Origin: Cerioporus squamosus
Lineage: Eukaryota > Basidiomycota > Agaricomycetes > Polyporales > Polyporaceae
Assembly: GCA_022592435.1 (NCBI GenBank)
Contig: JABYQS010000201.1
Coordinates: 1-58,381 of the forward strand
Reading direction: 5' to 3'
Length of the DNA stretch: 58,381 nt
A program made the position numbers and the translations under genes. Positions 46,951-57,799 of the stretch are shown here, piece by piece (the first letter of the stretch is position 1; every line of letters starts with the position of its first letter). The notes beneath the pieces are model-generated. The model ran no database searches and was not told where the DNA came from. It saw only the letters and a list, made by a program, of their open reading frames with translations.

Positions 46951-48574
46951 ATGGCCTGGATGACGAGGTGGGGACCTCGTCTCGGGATACTCCGTTTGCT
47001 TATTGTCCTTCCTGCGCAGATCGCGTACCTTTGGCCATCGCGGTTCAGCCTCATAAAGTTCATGTACATGGTCAACCGATACTCTCCCTTGATAGATACA
47101 ACATTAGAGCTGACAAGTGAGTACGTTCGCGTCGTTGGTCAGCAGAAAGGTGCTGATGAGACCACTCCTTCACAGCTATGCTCGTGACTACCAACCCAAC
47201 GGTGCGCATATAGTCATGGTTATTATTTGCCCAGCCTTTCTGACAGCAAGTTGGCATAGTCGTGCTCGGTACAGTACCAAATCACAACTTGTCAGTCTCG
47301 ATTGCTACTTTGCTTCGATCTGGTCTTGACCGTGATCTCTTGCACAGACGTATACGCTGCGGGGGCTTTCTTCTCTGAATGTGCGTGCATGGCCTGAGCG
47401 TGCTCGATGACTTCCGTCCTGATCACCTACGTCTATGCAGTCATACTCATCGGACGAACGCTGGCACTGTACAACTTCGATCGCAGGATTGTCTGTCTCA
47501 TGAGCCTCCTCTCCCTCGGCGTGGTGGTGAGCACCTACTGCCTCCTCTCCATGTCGCTACAATGCCAATGCAAGCCGGCTGAATCGCAGGTATCATCGCT
47601 TGTCACTGGGGACCGGTTTCTCGACCGCATACAGTGTGTGTAATCGCCGTTCGAGATGCGCGTGCGCACTCGCTAAGCCACATACGTGCGACCAGACCCT
47701 AGCGAAGATGTCCTCAAGATCATCGGTTGCGTCCCGAGCATAGAAGACCGCCCAGGATGGGTCTTCTACTGCGGCATTCTCGTATCGGAGACGGGTAAGA
47801 GCGCATTCGTGCCAGCTTGTGACATCTTTTCTGACTCTGTCGCCGCGAATTGCAGTAGTGGTGATTTTGACTGTCTACAAGCGATGGCAAACTTCGTGTA
47901 AGAGCCTGCAGTTCGAGGTTGTGTGGGATTTGCTCACCTCGCCTCAGTCCGACATGCGTCGCGCTCGATATTGGTCAACACCATGTACCGTGATGGTGAG
48001 TGGGAATAGACTACATGCCTTGACCCACTCCACGCTGAAAATCCGACGCAGGGACGCTGTATTACTTCGTCATGCTCTGTGCGTCATACCTCAGGTCGGG
48101 CTCTTCTGCGTAGGCACGGTTCAATGACACAACATACCACAGCTGTATCGATCACCAACCTGTGCTTCATGCTCGTAGCACCAGTGAGTATCCTATAATC
48201 CCCCGGTCGCTACATGATATTGTCAACTGCCTTTCCAGGAAGCGGTGTCGTCCATCATGCAATTGTACATGCCTCACTCCTCTCAGTCCCGTCCTTACCC
48301 AACTGACCTTCTCCCCCTCTCCGACCCTTCCCATCACAGCCCACTTCGCATCGTGCACAGCACACTCTGCGCCCGCGTCCTGATCAACCTGCGCAAGGTC
48401 GCGGCGCGACTCTCGAACCAGACCGTCGACGAGTTCACGCGCCGCAGCGCGCTCACGTTCGAGCACTTCGTCAGTTATGACATTCCCCAGCTCGCGTCGC
48501 CCTCTGGCCGGGGGCGCGTGGCGCATATAGAGCTCGAACTTGGATCGTTGTCAGGGCATGAACCTCGTCGCTGA
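46951..48574 (+). CDS. DUF6533-domain multipass membrane protein
   Basis: Fungal membrane protein of unknown function. Exon 1 (46951-47116) carries the DUF6533 pattern LPAQIAYLWPSRFSLIKFM followed by NRYSPLID. Later exons, all read in family order, give VLITYVYAVILIGRTLALY (about 47406-47540), GCVPSIEDRPGWVFYCGIL (about 47725-47800), a helix ending ILTVYKRW (about 47845-47890), MYRD joined to GTLYYFVMLCASYL across a 55-bp GTGAGT...CAG intron (about 47985-48095), SITNLCFMLVAP (about 48145-48182) and a cytosolic end LINLRKVAARLSNQ (from 48340, stop 48572-48574). Six to seven helices are expected. Borders of the second and third exons near 47170-47400 are uncertain and one phase there was not reconciled. 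Start chosen at the first ATG before the domain. Confidence 0.6.
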
Positions 48575-49354
48575 GGGGATGGTGCGTGGTGCTTCTTCCT
48601 TCTCGGCTGGTACTCACGTCGATTCAGTACCACCTTCCAGGAAGAGGTGTAACTGAAGTCCTACCGCAAGCTCCTGATGTCCATCTCGATGAGGGATTGC
48701 CCATGGCTGGTTGGCTGGCAGCCGCCATCCTGTCGCATGAATTGGATCGCCACTTCTTCTTCGATCGACCTCCCGCTGTGGTGCCAGCTTCCGGGCTTTT
48801 TCTGCCACAGGAATGCCGTGCGATCCCGATCCGTGGATCCTGGCATGTGTGTACGACAGAGCGCTGCAATATTCCACTCCTTCAGCCGAACAGCTGCCCA
48901 GGATGGTGGAAATTCAGCTTCTCGGCGAAGCGGTCAACATCTCAGTGCCTGTTTCCTCAGCCGTCGTCAACACTACCAGAGCTTGCTTGACATCGTGTTC
49001 GCTGCCCAGCTGCAGGCCTAGAGCGTCCGCGTGGTTATCGAACGTAAAGTCGGGCAGCGCGTATGCCTGCTACTCGGGTTGTAGCAGAGCGGCTTCCCGT
49101 TTGGGCGAGGTCTCGCGCTGACGACACACGATGTCGTCATCGAAGCGGGAGCAAAGTGCAGGGAAGGCCTCTCGCCGCAGTTATATACGAACTCAGTCGT
49201 CTGCGCCACGCTCATCCCCCATACGTGCCGCTCTTTCGCACCGTACACACCCTACGTGAGTCTCTCCGCATCGAAACTCCTGAGCTCCCAGTTGACACGA
49301 ATATCTTGGCAGCTTTAACCAGGACGAGATCGTCCTGCAGACACTCCTTACAAC
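48575..49354. other. Intergenic, no gene seen
   Basis: About 780 bp before the tocopherol-cyclase-like gene. A 134-codon open frame at 48586-48990 shows no domain and overlaps frames on the other strand; not called. Confidence 0.4.
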
Positions 49355-50671
49355 ATGTACTTCCAGCGCGACCACTTCGCACCCCACAAGTCCCGCAAGT
49401 TTGAGGGATATTATACCCGTACGCAGCTCGAGGACGGCGGCACCGTCGCGATCATCTTCTGCTGGATCAAACATGCAAAGCAGCGCAGCAACTACGTCCA
49501 CGTCTCGTACACACCTTCAGGATCCGGCCCAGCGCAATACCTGCAACGCCCACCGACTCCCGCAGATACCCTCTCCTCCCGCAGCCATACCCTCAAAGCC
49601 GTACCAAGCGCCGAGTCCATGTCGCCGTCGCTCGGCCGCACCTCGCGTTCGTCCTTCTCTCCCGCCCCGCTCGCCGCCTTCAAGTACAACTTCTTCCCCG
49701 AGAAGATCGACGTCGTCACCAGCAAGCCCGCCCGTCGCGGCGGGCATGTTCCCTTCACCATTACCGCGCCCGGCATCGGGCACATGGCCGTCACCGCCGA
49801 CTCCATAGAGTACTCCATCATCGTCCCCGAGAAGCACCTCCGCGTGCACCTCGTCCTCGACGCGCACACGCCCTGGTCCGCGTCCCCGCTGGCCGGCCCC
49901 ATGGGCGGCATCATGCACCTCTCGTGGCTCCTCCCGCTCAACTGGCACGTCCGCTCGACCCGCTCGCGCGCGACGTACGCGCTCGAGCACGGCCGCGGGC
50001 TCACCGCGAGCAAGGCGTACGGCGAGGGCCGCGCGCACGTCGAGAAGAACTGGGGCGGGAGCTTCCCGCGAGGATGGATCTGGGCGCAGGCGTTCTCCGA
50101 TGCCTCCTCCTCGGACACGAGCGGCGGCGGAGATCCGTGGGGCCTGAATGGGGAATTCGGGAAAGGCCATGACCGCCGTGACCGACGGAGCCAGGATCGG
50201 GACACAGAGGGCGATCGCGAACCGACATTCTGTGTCGCCGGGGGCAAGGCGTTCCCGGGCGTCCAGGCGTACCTCGTTGGGTACCGCTCACGGGAATGCC
50301 AGTGGGACTTCCGTCCGCCGTATGCAGTTGCGCTCGGTCGTCTCTCGCCGTTCCTGCACGTGCGGCACGACAGCCGCCAGGGCGAGGTCGAGCTGAGCGT
50401 GTCGAGCTGGAGAAGGAAGCTCGACGTTACGATGGAGGCGCCCCCGGATACGTTTATGGAGATGGCCGCGCCGCTGCGGGGAGGGCACGAGCCGGGCTTT
50501 GCGCATGAGAGCTTCCGAGCGAAGGTGCGCGTCACGGCGTCGAAGAGGGGGTGGCCGGGAGGGAGGTGGAGGGTCGTGGAGGAGTACGTGCTCGGGCAGG
50601 TCGGTGCGGTGCAATGCGGCGCGCTGGAGTTTGGAGGGTCGTTTTACCATAAGGTCGATGCTAGTGCATAA
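49355..50671 (+). CDS. Tocopherol cyclase-like protein, intronless
   Basis: 438 aa in a single exon starting MYFQRDHFAPHKSRKFEGYY. The stretch YGEGRAHVEKNWGGSFPRGW followed by IWAQAF matches the hallmark of the tocopherol-cyclase-like family (E-K-N-W-G, then W-W/Q), a lipocalin-like barrel. GPMGGIMHLSWLLPLNWH and the late FRAKVRVTASK..EEYVLGQVGAVQCGALEFGG segments fit the same fold. Plant VTE1 closes the chromanol ring of tocopherol, but fungi do not make tocopherol by that route, so the substrate here is unknown. No signal peptide. Ser/Pro-rich insertion at residues 60-105. GC at third positions is very high, and absence of introns is unusual for this window, which may point to retroposition or transfer. 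Confidence 0.72.
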   Translation: MYFQRDHFAPHKSRKFEGYYTRTQLEDGGTVAIIFCWIKHAKQRSNYVHVSYTPSGSGPAQYLQRPPTPADTLSSRSHTLKAVPSAESMSPSLGRTSRSSFSPAPLAAFKYNFFPEKIDVVTSKPARRGGHVPFTITAPGIGHMAVTADSIEYSIIVPEKHLRVHLVLDAHTPWSASPLAGPMGGIMHLSWLLPLNWHVRSTRSRATYALEHGRGLTASKAYGEGRAHVEKNWGGSFPRGWIWAQAFSDASSSDTSGGGDPWGLNGEFGKGHDRRDRRSQDRDTEGDREPTFCVAGGKAFPGVQAYLVGYRSRECQWDFRPPYAVALGRLSPFLHVRHDSRQGEVELSVSSWRRKLDVTMEAPPDTFMEMAAPLRGGHEPGFAHESFRAKVRVTASKRGWPGGRWRVVEEYVLGQVGAVQCGALEFGGSFYHKVDASA

Positions 50672-50781
50672 GCCGCAGACGGGATGCTGTTTTGGTCCTG
50701 GGTTTTCGACGTTCGTATGTGGTCACTGCCGAAATCGGAGTTTTGCGGTGCTAATGCATCTAGGTGTCAGCGGTATGTATA

Positions 50782-51048
50782 CTGTACCATTTGAAATGGT
50801 TCGACCAGTCACGGGTCACAGGGCCTCGATATGGTTGAACTTTGGGACGATGTCACAGGTCACCAGAGCGCTGGTTGAACCCGCCCTCCGGGCGCTTGTG
50901 CCATTGGGGGGCCGGCGCGCTTCGTGCGCCCTAGATTTGGTTGAAATTTGGCCGGTGTCACAGGTCACCGGCTGGCTGGTCGAATTTGTTCACCAAAATC
51001 GGCCTGTCACAGGTCACAGGCCTGGTTGAACCATTCCAAATGGTACAG
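50782..51048. mobile_element. MITE, Tc1/mariner-like, 267 bp, TA target site
   Basis: Terminal inverted repeats of about 28 bp: CTGTACCATTTGAAATGGTT at the left and the complement of AACCATTCCAAATGGTACAG at the right, flanked by TA on each side (50780-50781 and 51049-51050). The TIRs differ at only about two positions. No open frame for a transposase exists, so it is non-autonomous. Inside are four copies of GTCACAGGTCAC or a one-base variant, near 50811, 50852, 50956 and 51006, mostly next to GGTTGAA. Confidence 0.85.
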
Positions 51049-51050
51049 TA

Positions 51051-51880
51051 GATCGATATAGCTTACTTCGGATTGAATGATCCCAGAGATATTTTAGTAA
51101 CACACCAACCAAGAAACAGTCTGTCGTATGTACACACTCACGAGCAGTACTCATCCCTCAACACGTTGCATACTCTCCAGCATACTGTTCAACCGAGACT
51201 GCGGTGGCATCACTGTCGCGAAGTCCGCGGAACCAGCATGAAGTGAGCTGTGACTTCCCGGAGATATCCTGGTATCCCACAAACTCCAGAGCGGGAAACT
51301 CTTTCATCACCATCACCGCAGGTGCCTGCCAGGGACCTGGGGTGTCTTCCCTAGAGAGATGTTGGGCCGTGGGCAATTTGCCCTCCACATTACAGCAGAA
51401 CGATATGGCTTTCAGCATGGGGCCGAGTGGGGCTGAGGCAAGTCTGTCCACCTGGCTCACCTGCATGAGGACACAGATACATGTGTATGAAGACTGCTGC
51501 TCACCGCGTATACATTTGGAAGAGGCGTACAATAGGGCAGGTACAATTGCAAGAATCGCAGGCATGTACACCATGTCCCGGCTGCAAGCCCGTCGAAGAA
51601 TGTGCCCCGGACGAGGTAAGGAGAGAAAGAGAGGATGGTCGGGCTCATCTTCTGAAGCGACTGCAACGCAGCGGAATGATGTAGCGGAAGGAAGGGTCCT
51701 TCTGCATGCCACGGGATCGTTCCTAGGATATTGAGGTCCAGGACTCGGACGGGGGAAGAGCACAGAGGGGCCGTGGAAGCTACAGTGAGGACGTCGACAC
51801 TGGGCCAGTGCATCGTCAGTGTTGAGAATGGGACCGCGAATGTTGCAAATGGACATCTGACGAGCGTTGGGAAACATTCT
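51051..51880. other. Unassigned DNA between MITE and retrotransposon
   Basis: The minus strand is open for about 240 codons (51158-51880, running into the LTR) with one strongly hydrophobic stretch (MVYMPAILAIVPALLY). I recognise no family, and the opposite strand is open too over much of it. It may be part of a gene cut by the LTR insertion at 51881. Confidence 0.3.
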
Positions 51881-52480
51881 TGATGAAGTCTGAACCTGTG
51901 AAGGCAAGTCGCAACGACTAGCAGACGAGTGGACAACACGAGTCCTCAGTCAGTAGAGCAAAAGACTGATAGCATAGACACAAGTACCTAGCAGACGAGT
52001 GGACAACACGAGCTACAAAGTACTTGTAAGTAAAGCATAAGTAAGCATAGGTAGGCGAGTACTTACTCCTCAGTCAGTAGAGCAAAAGACTGAGGAGACG
52101 AAGCCCAAGAGTCCCTCCTTATATACTGTGTCTGGAGTAGCATGAGTAAGCGACAGAAAGGAGAGCATAATGCTGTCTGAGTCAGAACGAGTAGGGATGA
52201 CTCAGACGATGACGAAGGATGACGAAGATACGACAAATACGAGGTCACAAGGACATGTCTAGTACAGCCCAGAGATATCTAGAAAGAACTAGAAAGGTCC
52301 GGAGCGTTGCAGAACGCACTGGAATGGACTGGAAACAAAGAGAAGCCAGGTAACCACATGGTTTCGTACAACGTACCCTAAAAGGAAAGGAAGAAGCATA
52401 GCCTAAGATCTAATCGTAAGAGGCTGTGCCCATAGCGCCTAATGCGCAACTAATGTCCATAGTCCATAGTAAGTTCAACA
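51881..52480 (-). repeat. 3-prime LTR, 600 bp
   Basis: On the minus strand it begins TGTTGAA and ends TTCATCA, the TG...CA ends and short inverted repeat of LTRs. A TATATAAG box lies at about 52118-52126 on the minus strand. It contains two internal repeat pairs (see 51918-52093). Confidence 0.9.
51918..52093. repeat. Internal repeat pairs inside the LTR
   Basis: CTAGCAGACGAGTGGACAAC (25 bp in all) occurs at 51918-51942 and 51988-52012. CCTCAGTCAGTAGAGCAAAA (26 bp in all) occurs at 51944-51969 and 52068-52093. The order is a-b-a-b. The same arrangement is in the right LTR. By position this is downstream of the TATA box in the element direction (R/U5). Confidence 0.85.
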
Positions 52481-52491
52481 CTCCCACTCGT
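52481..52491 (-). other. Polypurine tract
   Basis: Element-sense ACGAGTGGGAG directly before the 3-prime LTR and directly after the gag-pol stop codon; the expected plus-strand priming site. It has one T in a purine run. Confidence 0.6.
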
Positions 52492-55400
52492 TCAAGACGC
52501 GGAGGTAACGAGACCCGAATTTGCCACGAAGTACTCCATGACGTGCAGTGAAGCATTCTTGGTCAACGGATCTGCCAGATTCTCCTCACTAGGAATAGCA
52601 TAGATGTCCATGTTTGGAGTCTCGGCATATTCGCGTACGAAGTGGTAGTGCGTCTCGACGTGCTTACAACGTCGGTCGACGGCTGGGTTCAACGCAAGGT
52701 GAATAGCACCATGGTTGTCGACGCACATCGGCGTAGCCGAGCCCATGTCATCCCCTAACTCATCGCCAAACGTCCTAAGCCACATCATCTGACGAGCAGT
52801 GTCTGAAGCCGCCTTGTACTCTGCCTCAGTGGACGAGAGAGAGACGGTCTGTTGACGTCGAGATGCCCAAGACACGGCACCTCCTGCCATCAGGAAGACG
52901 AAAGCGGTCTGCAAATGCCGATCGTCGCGATCTTCTGCCCAGTCTGAATCGGAATACGCGATCAGGCCAGCATTAGATGCACCGTCGTATCGTAGGCGAT
53001 AATGCGATGTACCCCGGAGATACCGTAAGACATAGAGAAGTCTATCAAGGTGATCGTCGGCAGGGTTCGCACTGTACTTGCCCAGACGGTTGATGGCATA
53101 CGAGATATCTGGTCGCGTCCCAAGACAGGCATAGAGAAGACTGCCCATCAAGCTCTGGAAACGCTGACGCAACTTCGCCGGTGCTTCTGTGGTAGCAGCT
53201 TCGATAACTGCACCAGCAGGGAGAGGAGTACGCGCAGGCTTGCAGCTGGCCATCTGATAGTTCTCGAGAATGGCCTCGATGTACTCTTCCTGGTCGATGT
53301 CAAGTGTCCGTGAGAGACGATCTCGACGTATACGAAGACCAAGGAATCGCTGAATAGGACCCAAGTCCGTCATCTTATACTGCTTGCCAAGCGCCTTCTT
53401 GACCTTGTCGATATGCCCTCGACTGTCACCCATGAGAAGTAGGTCGTCGACATAGAGGACAATGATCGTGACACGGTCTGGGTCTGAATCCCCCCCTTGT
53501 CGGCGATATACATAGACTCCGGCATCAGAGTATGTCCGAACAAATCCCTGTCCGATGAGCGATTCGTGAATCTTCTTGTTCCATTGGCGAGAGGCTTGCT
53601 TAAGACCGTAGATGGCCTTCTTAAGCAGACAAACGTAGTCCTCTTTGCCTTTCACGACCCAGCCCTCGGGTTGTTCCATGTAGACCTCCTCGTCCAAGTC
53701 CCCGTTGAGGAACGCAGTCTTAACGTCCATCGCATCGATCTCCCAGTCCTCTAGGGCAGCGTGCGCCAAGAGATACCGGATAGACTCGAATCGAGCGACA
53801 GGAGAGAAGGTTTCGTGGTAGTCCTTCCCATAGACTTGCGTAAAGCCTCGTGCAACCAGACGTGCTTTGTAGCGACCGTCTGATTTACGATCATAGACCC
53901 AGCGACATGAGACAACGGATCGGTCCTTAGGACGAGGAACCAAGACCCAAGTCTTGTTCGCCATGAGAGACTCATACTCCGAACGTTCAGCCGCAATCCA
54001 TTGCTCACGATCTGGTGAAGCCATGGCGTCCTTATGATGCTCAGGAATGCCAGACTTATACCGCGAATAGAAGAGAGAGGCTAGGATTGCTTCTGCTTCA
54101 CGCTGATCACCGTCCTTATCCGTACGTGCATCTACTTGAGCGGGAGGTTCATCACCGTAGACGTTATCTCTGGTGTGACGCTCTGGCATCTTCCCCTTGT
54201 TTTCTCGAGGAGAGCGACGAGGAGGAGCGTTTCCACCCTCAGGTGGATGACGACGCCGTTGGTGACGAGGAGCTTGCGGATGAGGAGCAGGTGGTGGTTG
54301 CTCAGGCTGCTGCGGTTGCTGCGGCTCTGGAGCAGGTGGAGGAGCTGGAGCAGGGTCTGCAGGAGGAACGGGAGGAGGAGCGTCATCTGAATCGTCGTCG
54401 AGACGATCAGGAACAGGAAGGTCAGCATCACCGTCGGAAGGTTCCTCAGGTGGCTGGTAATCAGGGAACGGACTGTCGTCGGGGGTAGCTCGACGAGTGC
54501 CGGTGTCTGCACGTGCAGGAAATACGGTCTCATCGAAGATCACATCGCGAGATACTTCGACTTGACGGGTGGTCGGGTTCCATAGGCGATACCCCTTTGA
54601 ACCCGGCTCATAGCCCACAAACGTCCTCTCGACGGCCTTCTGGTCGAGCTTCCCTTGACGTTTGTCTTTCTGCACGTGTACGTAGGCTTTGCACCCAAAC
54701 ACCCGGAAGTAGGAGACGTCCGGCTTGCTGCCGGTCCAGATGGTGATGGGGCACTCCCACTTAAGTCGTCTCATCGGCTGACGGTTATAGATGTGAACGG
54801 CAGCATCAAGAGCGAGCTTCCAAAATCCATGAGAAAGGCCAGCAAAGTGGAGCATGCATAGAGCCTTCTCAGAGATCGTACGGATGAAGCGTTCAGCTCG
54901 TCCATTCTGCTGAGACGTTCCTGGCATCGTCTTATCGTGCTCAATCCCAAATTCACGAAGCATGGCTTGGAACGAGTCGGACATGTACTCCCCCCCTCGA
55001 TCGGATCGTACTTTCTTGATCTTGTGCTCCGTCTGGTTCTCAGCCCAAGACTTGAACTGTCTGAAGGCTTCCTCCTGATCGGACTTCCGCTTGAGAGCAT
55101 AAACGGCAGCCAGACCGGAGCAGTCATCGACGAAGACACAGAAGTAGTTGAAGCCACCGATCGATGTGCCAAGAGGTCCTGCAATGTCCATGTGGACGAG
55201 AGCGAGAACGACTGTAGCACGCTTCTCAGAAGGAGGGAAGGGACGATGAGTCATCTTGCCCTTCGCACAACCTTCGCAGGGTTTGTCAGAGGGAGGACCA
55301 ATGCCGTCCATGCCAGTGGTCGCATCAGGTAGACGCTTGACAGCTTCTTTGCCTGGATGACCCCATCGACGATGCACTAAGTCATGGTCGAGGACACGGG

Positions 55401-56779
55401 ATGCAGCATCAAGATCGCCAGAATTCTTCTTCCCTTCGACGATCAGAGGGAAGAGATAGAGATTGATCATAGGGATATAGGTACCTTGAAGGACCTTTCG
55501 ACCCTTGATCTCAACCGTCGAGCCGGAAGTGACTTGGCCCTTAGGCCTTGAGTCGAAAATGCTCATAAGTCCATCACCTTGATAGATGAACGAACCCTTG
55601 CGCTCAATCATCCCAGTGGAGAAGAGTCGTTGCTCGCCCGCTGCAGGGATATAGCAGACGTCATTGAGAGTGACTTTGACTCGCTCTCCATCCACCAGGG
55701 AGTATCCCACAATTGTACCTTCACCAAGACAGGCAATCTGACCCGCTTGACCATCCTGAGCAGTCCTGAAGTACTTAGGTTGCGCGTACTCACGATAGTC
55801 GGTGAAGTCAGACATGATTCCGGTGACATGTGACGATGCACCAGAATCCATGAGCCAGATTGTCTCGACGCGTCCCTCAGCAGCATCAGCTGCGCTGTAG
55901 AAAGAAACGGAGAGCTCGTTCGCGATGTTCGCTACAGGTACAAGAGAGGAGATAGTAGAGATAGTATGCGCATGGTTATGTCCGTTCGAATTCCCATTGC
56001 CTTTGCCAGCCTCGTTACCACCCTTGCCAGAGTCCTTGCTCTTCTTCTTGTTCCGCGGATTCTTCTCCGGGAACTTCTTGTAGCAGTTAGAAGAGTCATG
56101 GTTGTCCTTGCCGCAGTGGGTGCAAGGAGGTCTAGGTCTCGGCTTCGGCTTCGAGATTTTGTGTGCCTGACCAATCGACGTCCCACGCAAGGAGTCCTCA
56201 AGCTTGAGCTTGGGCTTGACCATCTCAAGGGTTAGGTCAGACTCCTTGGTAGTGTGTAGGATGGTGGAGATCGCCGGTCGGTACGAGTCAGGCATCTTTG
56301 AGAAGAGCCAGAAGACCTTGATGTGGTTGGCGAGGGTGTTCGTGCTGTTGGCTGTTAACTCATCCAGGAGCCCAATGAAGGTCTGCACCTGGTCGACGAT
56401 TGACTTGCTCTCGTCAAACCGAGGGTAGTTGAGAAGATGTTCGAACCGGGAGAAGGAGTACCCGTTGTCCGACTTCTCGTACGTAGCCTTCAAGGCGTCC
56501 CAGATCTCCTTAGCGGTCTTCTTCCCTTCGAAGCACTTGGACACCTCAGCACTAGTCTTGTACATGAGGATACCTTGCGCCCGATTGTCCGTCTTTCCCC
56601 AGGCCTTCACTTCTTCGGCATTTCCCATCAGTAGCTGGAGTAGGACGTGCAACACTCCCACTGACGACATCCCAAGCATCAATCATCATCAGATAACTCT
56701 TCATCTGACGAGCCCACTCCTTGTATCCTTCCTGACCTCTGAGTTGAGGCAGGGTCTTCTCGAGACCGGCTTCCGACAT
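52492..56779 (-). CDS. Gag-Pol polyprotein of copia element, gag frame break
   Basis: A 1396-codon frame (56682-52492) carries, in order: Gag core, zinc knuckle CTHCGKDNHDSSNC (about residues 187-200), protease WLMDSGASSHVTG (about 279), GAG-pre-integrase/integrase with HRRWGH and CEGCAKGK zinc site and catalytic D, D, E in VHMDIAGP, RSDRGGEY and NGRAERF, reverse transcriptase with KARLVARGFTQ, MDVKTAFLNGDL and YVDDLLLMG, and RNase H with SDSDWAEDRDD, SSTEAEYKAAS and NLADPLTK. The Gag N-terminus (MSEAGLEKTLPQLRGQEGY, from 56779) is in another frame and meets the long frame near 56621-56628 in a GGGAAA run, so this copy has one extra base there. Gag may start further upstream. Single-frame Gag-Pol without a recoding site is usual for copia elements. 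Confidence 0.92.
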
Positions 56780-57782
56780 CGCAAAGAGATACGAGTAGTC
56801 AGTCGGTTCTGGTGTGTTATCGAGAAGAGGGTGATAGTGCAGAAGTGTTACGACAGGATTGATGGAGCGGATGGGATCGGTGTAGGATAGGGAGTGTCTG
56901 AAGGGCAGGAGAGGAATAGAATCTGGAGACGGAGATGGGAGAGTGACAGGAAGAACTTCAGGAGATGGAAGAATCTTCTTCGACCGTAGACAGGAGATTG
57001 AGCAGGAGGGAGTTGTGGTGATGGAGGATGATCGTCTTCTTCAGACTGATCTTCTGATCCTGAGGTAAGAGGACGGCAGTCTTGGCCAGAAGCAGGTTCG
57101 ATGTAGCGACGACGAGGGTATGCACTTGTCAGGTTTGGCAACCCTCGTTGAACCGGTTAGACGCGGTTGGTCGTCGCAGTCTGAAAGAGACGTTCGTCTT
57201 CTACCAGCAGACGTCTCGGTGTCAGTTGTGTCTATCGGTGGAAGAGATTTCTACAGTTGAAGTCTGTAGAGGCCACCGTGTCGATGCGAAAGGTTCAGAA
57301 AGTGCGATGATTTGAAGATAGCCACGTGCGAATGGCAACGAGAGATGGACACCTGTTTCAGGTGAACCTCAAACACCAGCAAGCCGAGTATGCCAATGCC
57401 GAGGGTAGAAGTTGCCAACTGTGCCCAGAAAGAACTAGGTACGTATCGTACTGAAAAGTGGTATCGTAAGGAGGGTCCGAACGGTTGTCCTCCGGCCTAA
57501 GGTGCTAACCACCCCGGATACAACAGCTGGCGGATGCAAGTGCACGGCCTGGCTGAGGGATGCCTGAAATCCTGTACGCCTCGAGAGCGCCAAAGGATGT
57601 ACAACAGTAGATACGATGACTAGCTAATAAAAGCACTCAGGGCTGCGTCACGAGCGCAGAAATGTCCCCCTGGTAGCAGTGTCGGCGGCACAGTCAAGAT
57701 CTAGGGAGTTAGTGGAGGAATGCACGGGCAGGAGTCGTCGAAGAAAGGGTGCGCGCAGAGTGAACGACTAGCAAACGGTCAA
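56780..57782 (-). other. Retrotransposon leader, about 1 kb
   Basis: Between primer binding site and Gag core. A 97-codon minus-strand open frame (57141-56848), rich in Pro/Ser/Asp, could be an N-terminal Gag extension (a one-base change would link it to DYSYLFAMSEAG). Otherwise it is untranslated leader, where packaging signals would be expected. Confidence 0.5.
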
Positions 57783-57799
57783 GCGCAGGGCTCATAACC
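57783..57799 (-). other. Primer binding site, internal part of initiator tRNA-Met
   Basis: Minus-strand GGTTATGAGCCCTGCGC directly follows the TTCATCA end of the 5-prime LTR. Its complement GCGCAGGGCTCATAACC equals the anticodon arm (CAT) of fungal initiator tRNA-Met as I know it, so priming would use a cleaved half-tRNA, as described for copia and Ty5. Confidence 0.75.

Noticed and set aside
48586..48990. 134-codon open frame upstream of the tocopherol-cyclase-like gene
   Set aside because: Its opposite strand is open too; no family resemblance or splice support.
54015..54488. Long plus-strand open frames inside the retrotransposon
   Set aside because: Shadows of the gag-pol frame on the opposite strand, caused by Pro/Asp-rich codons.
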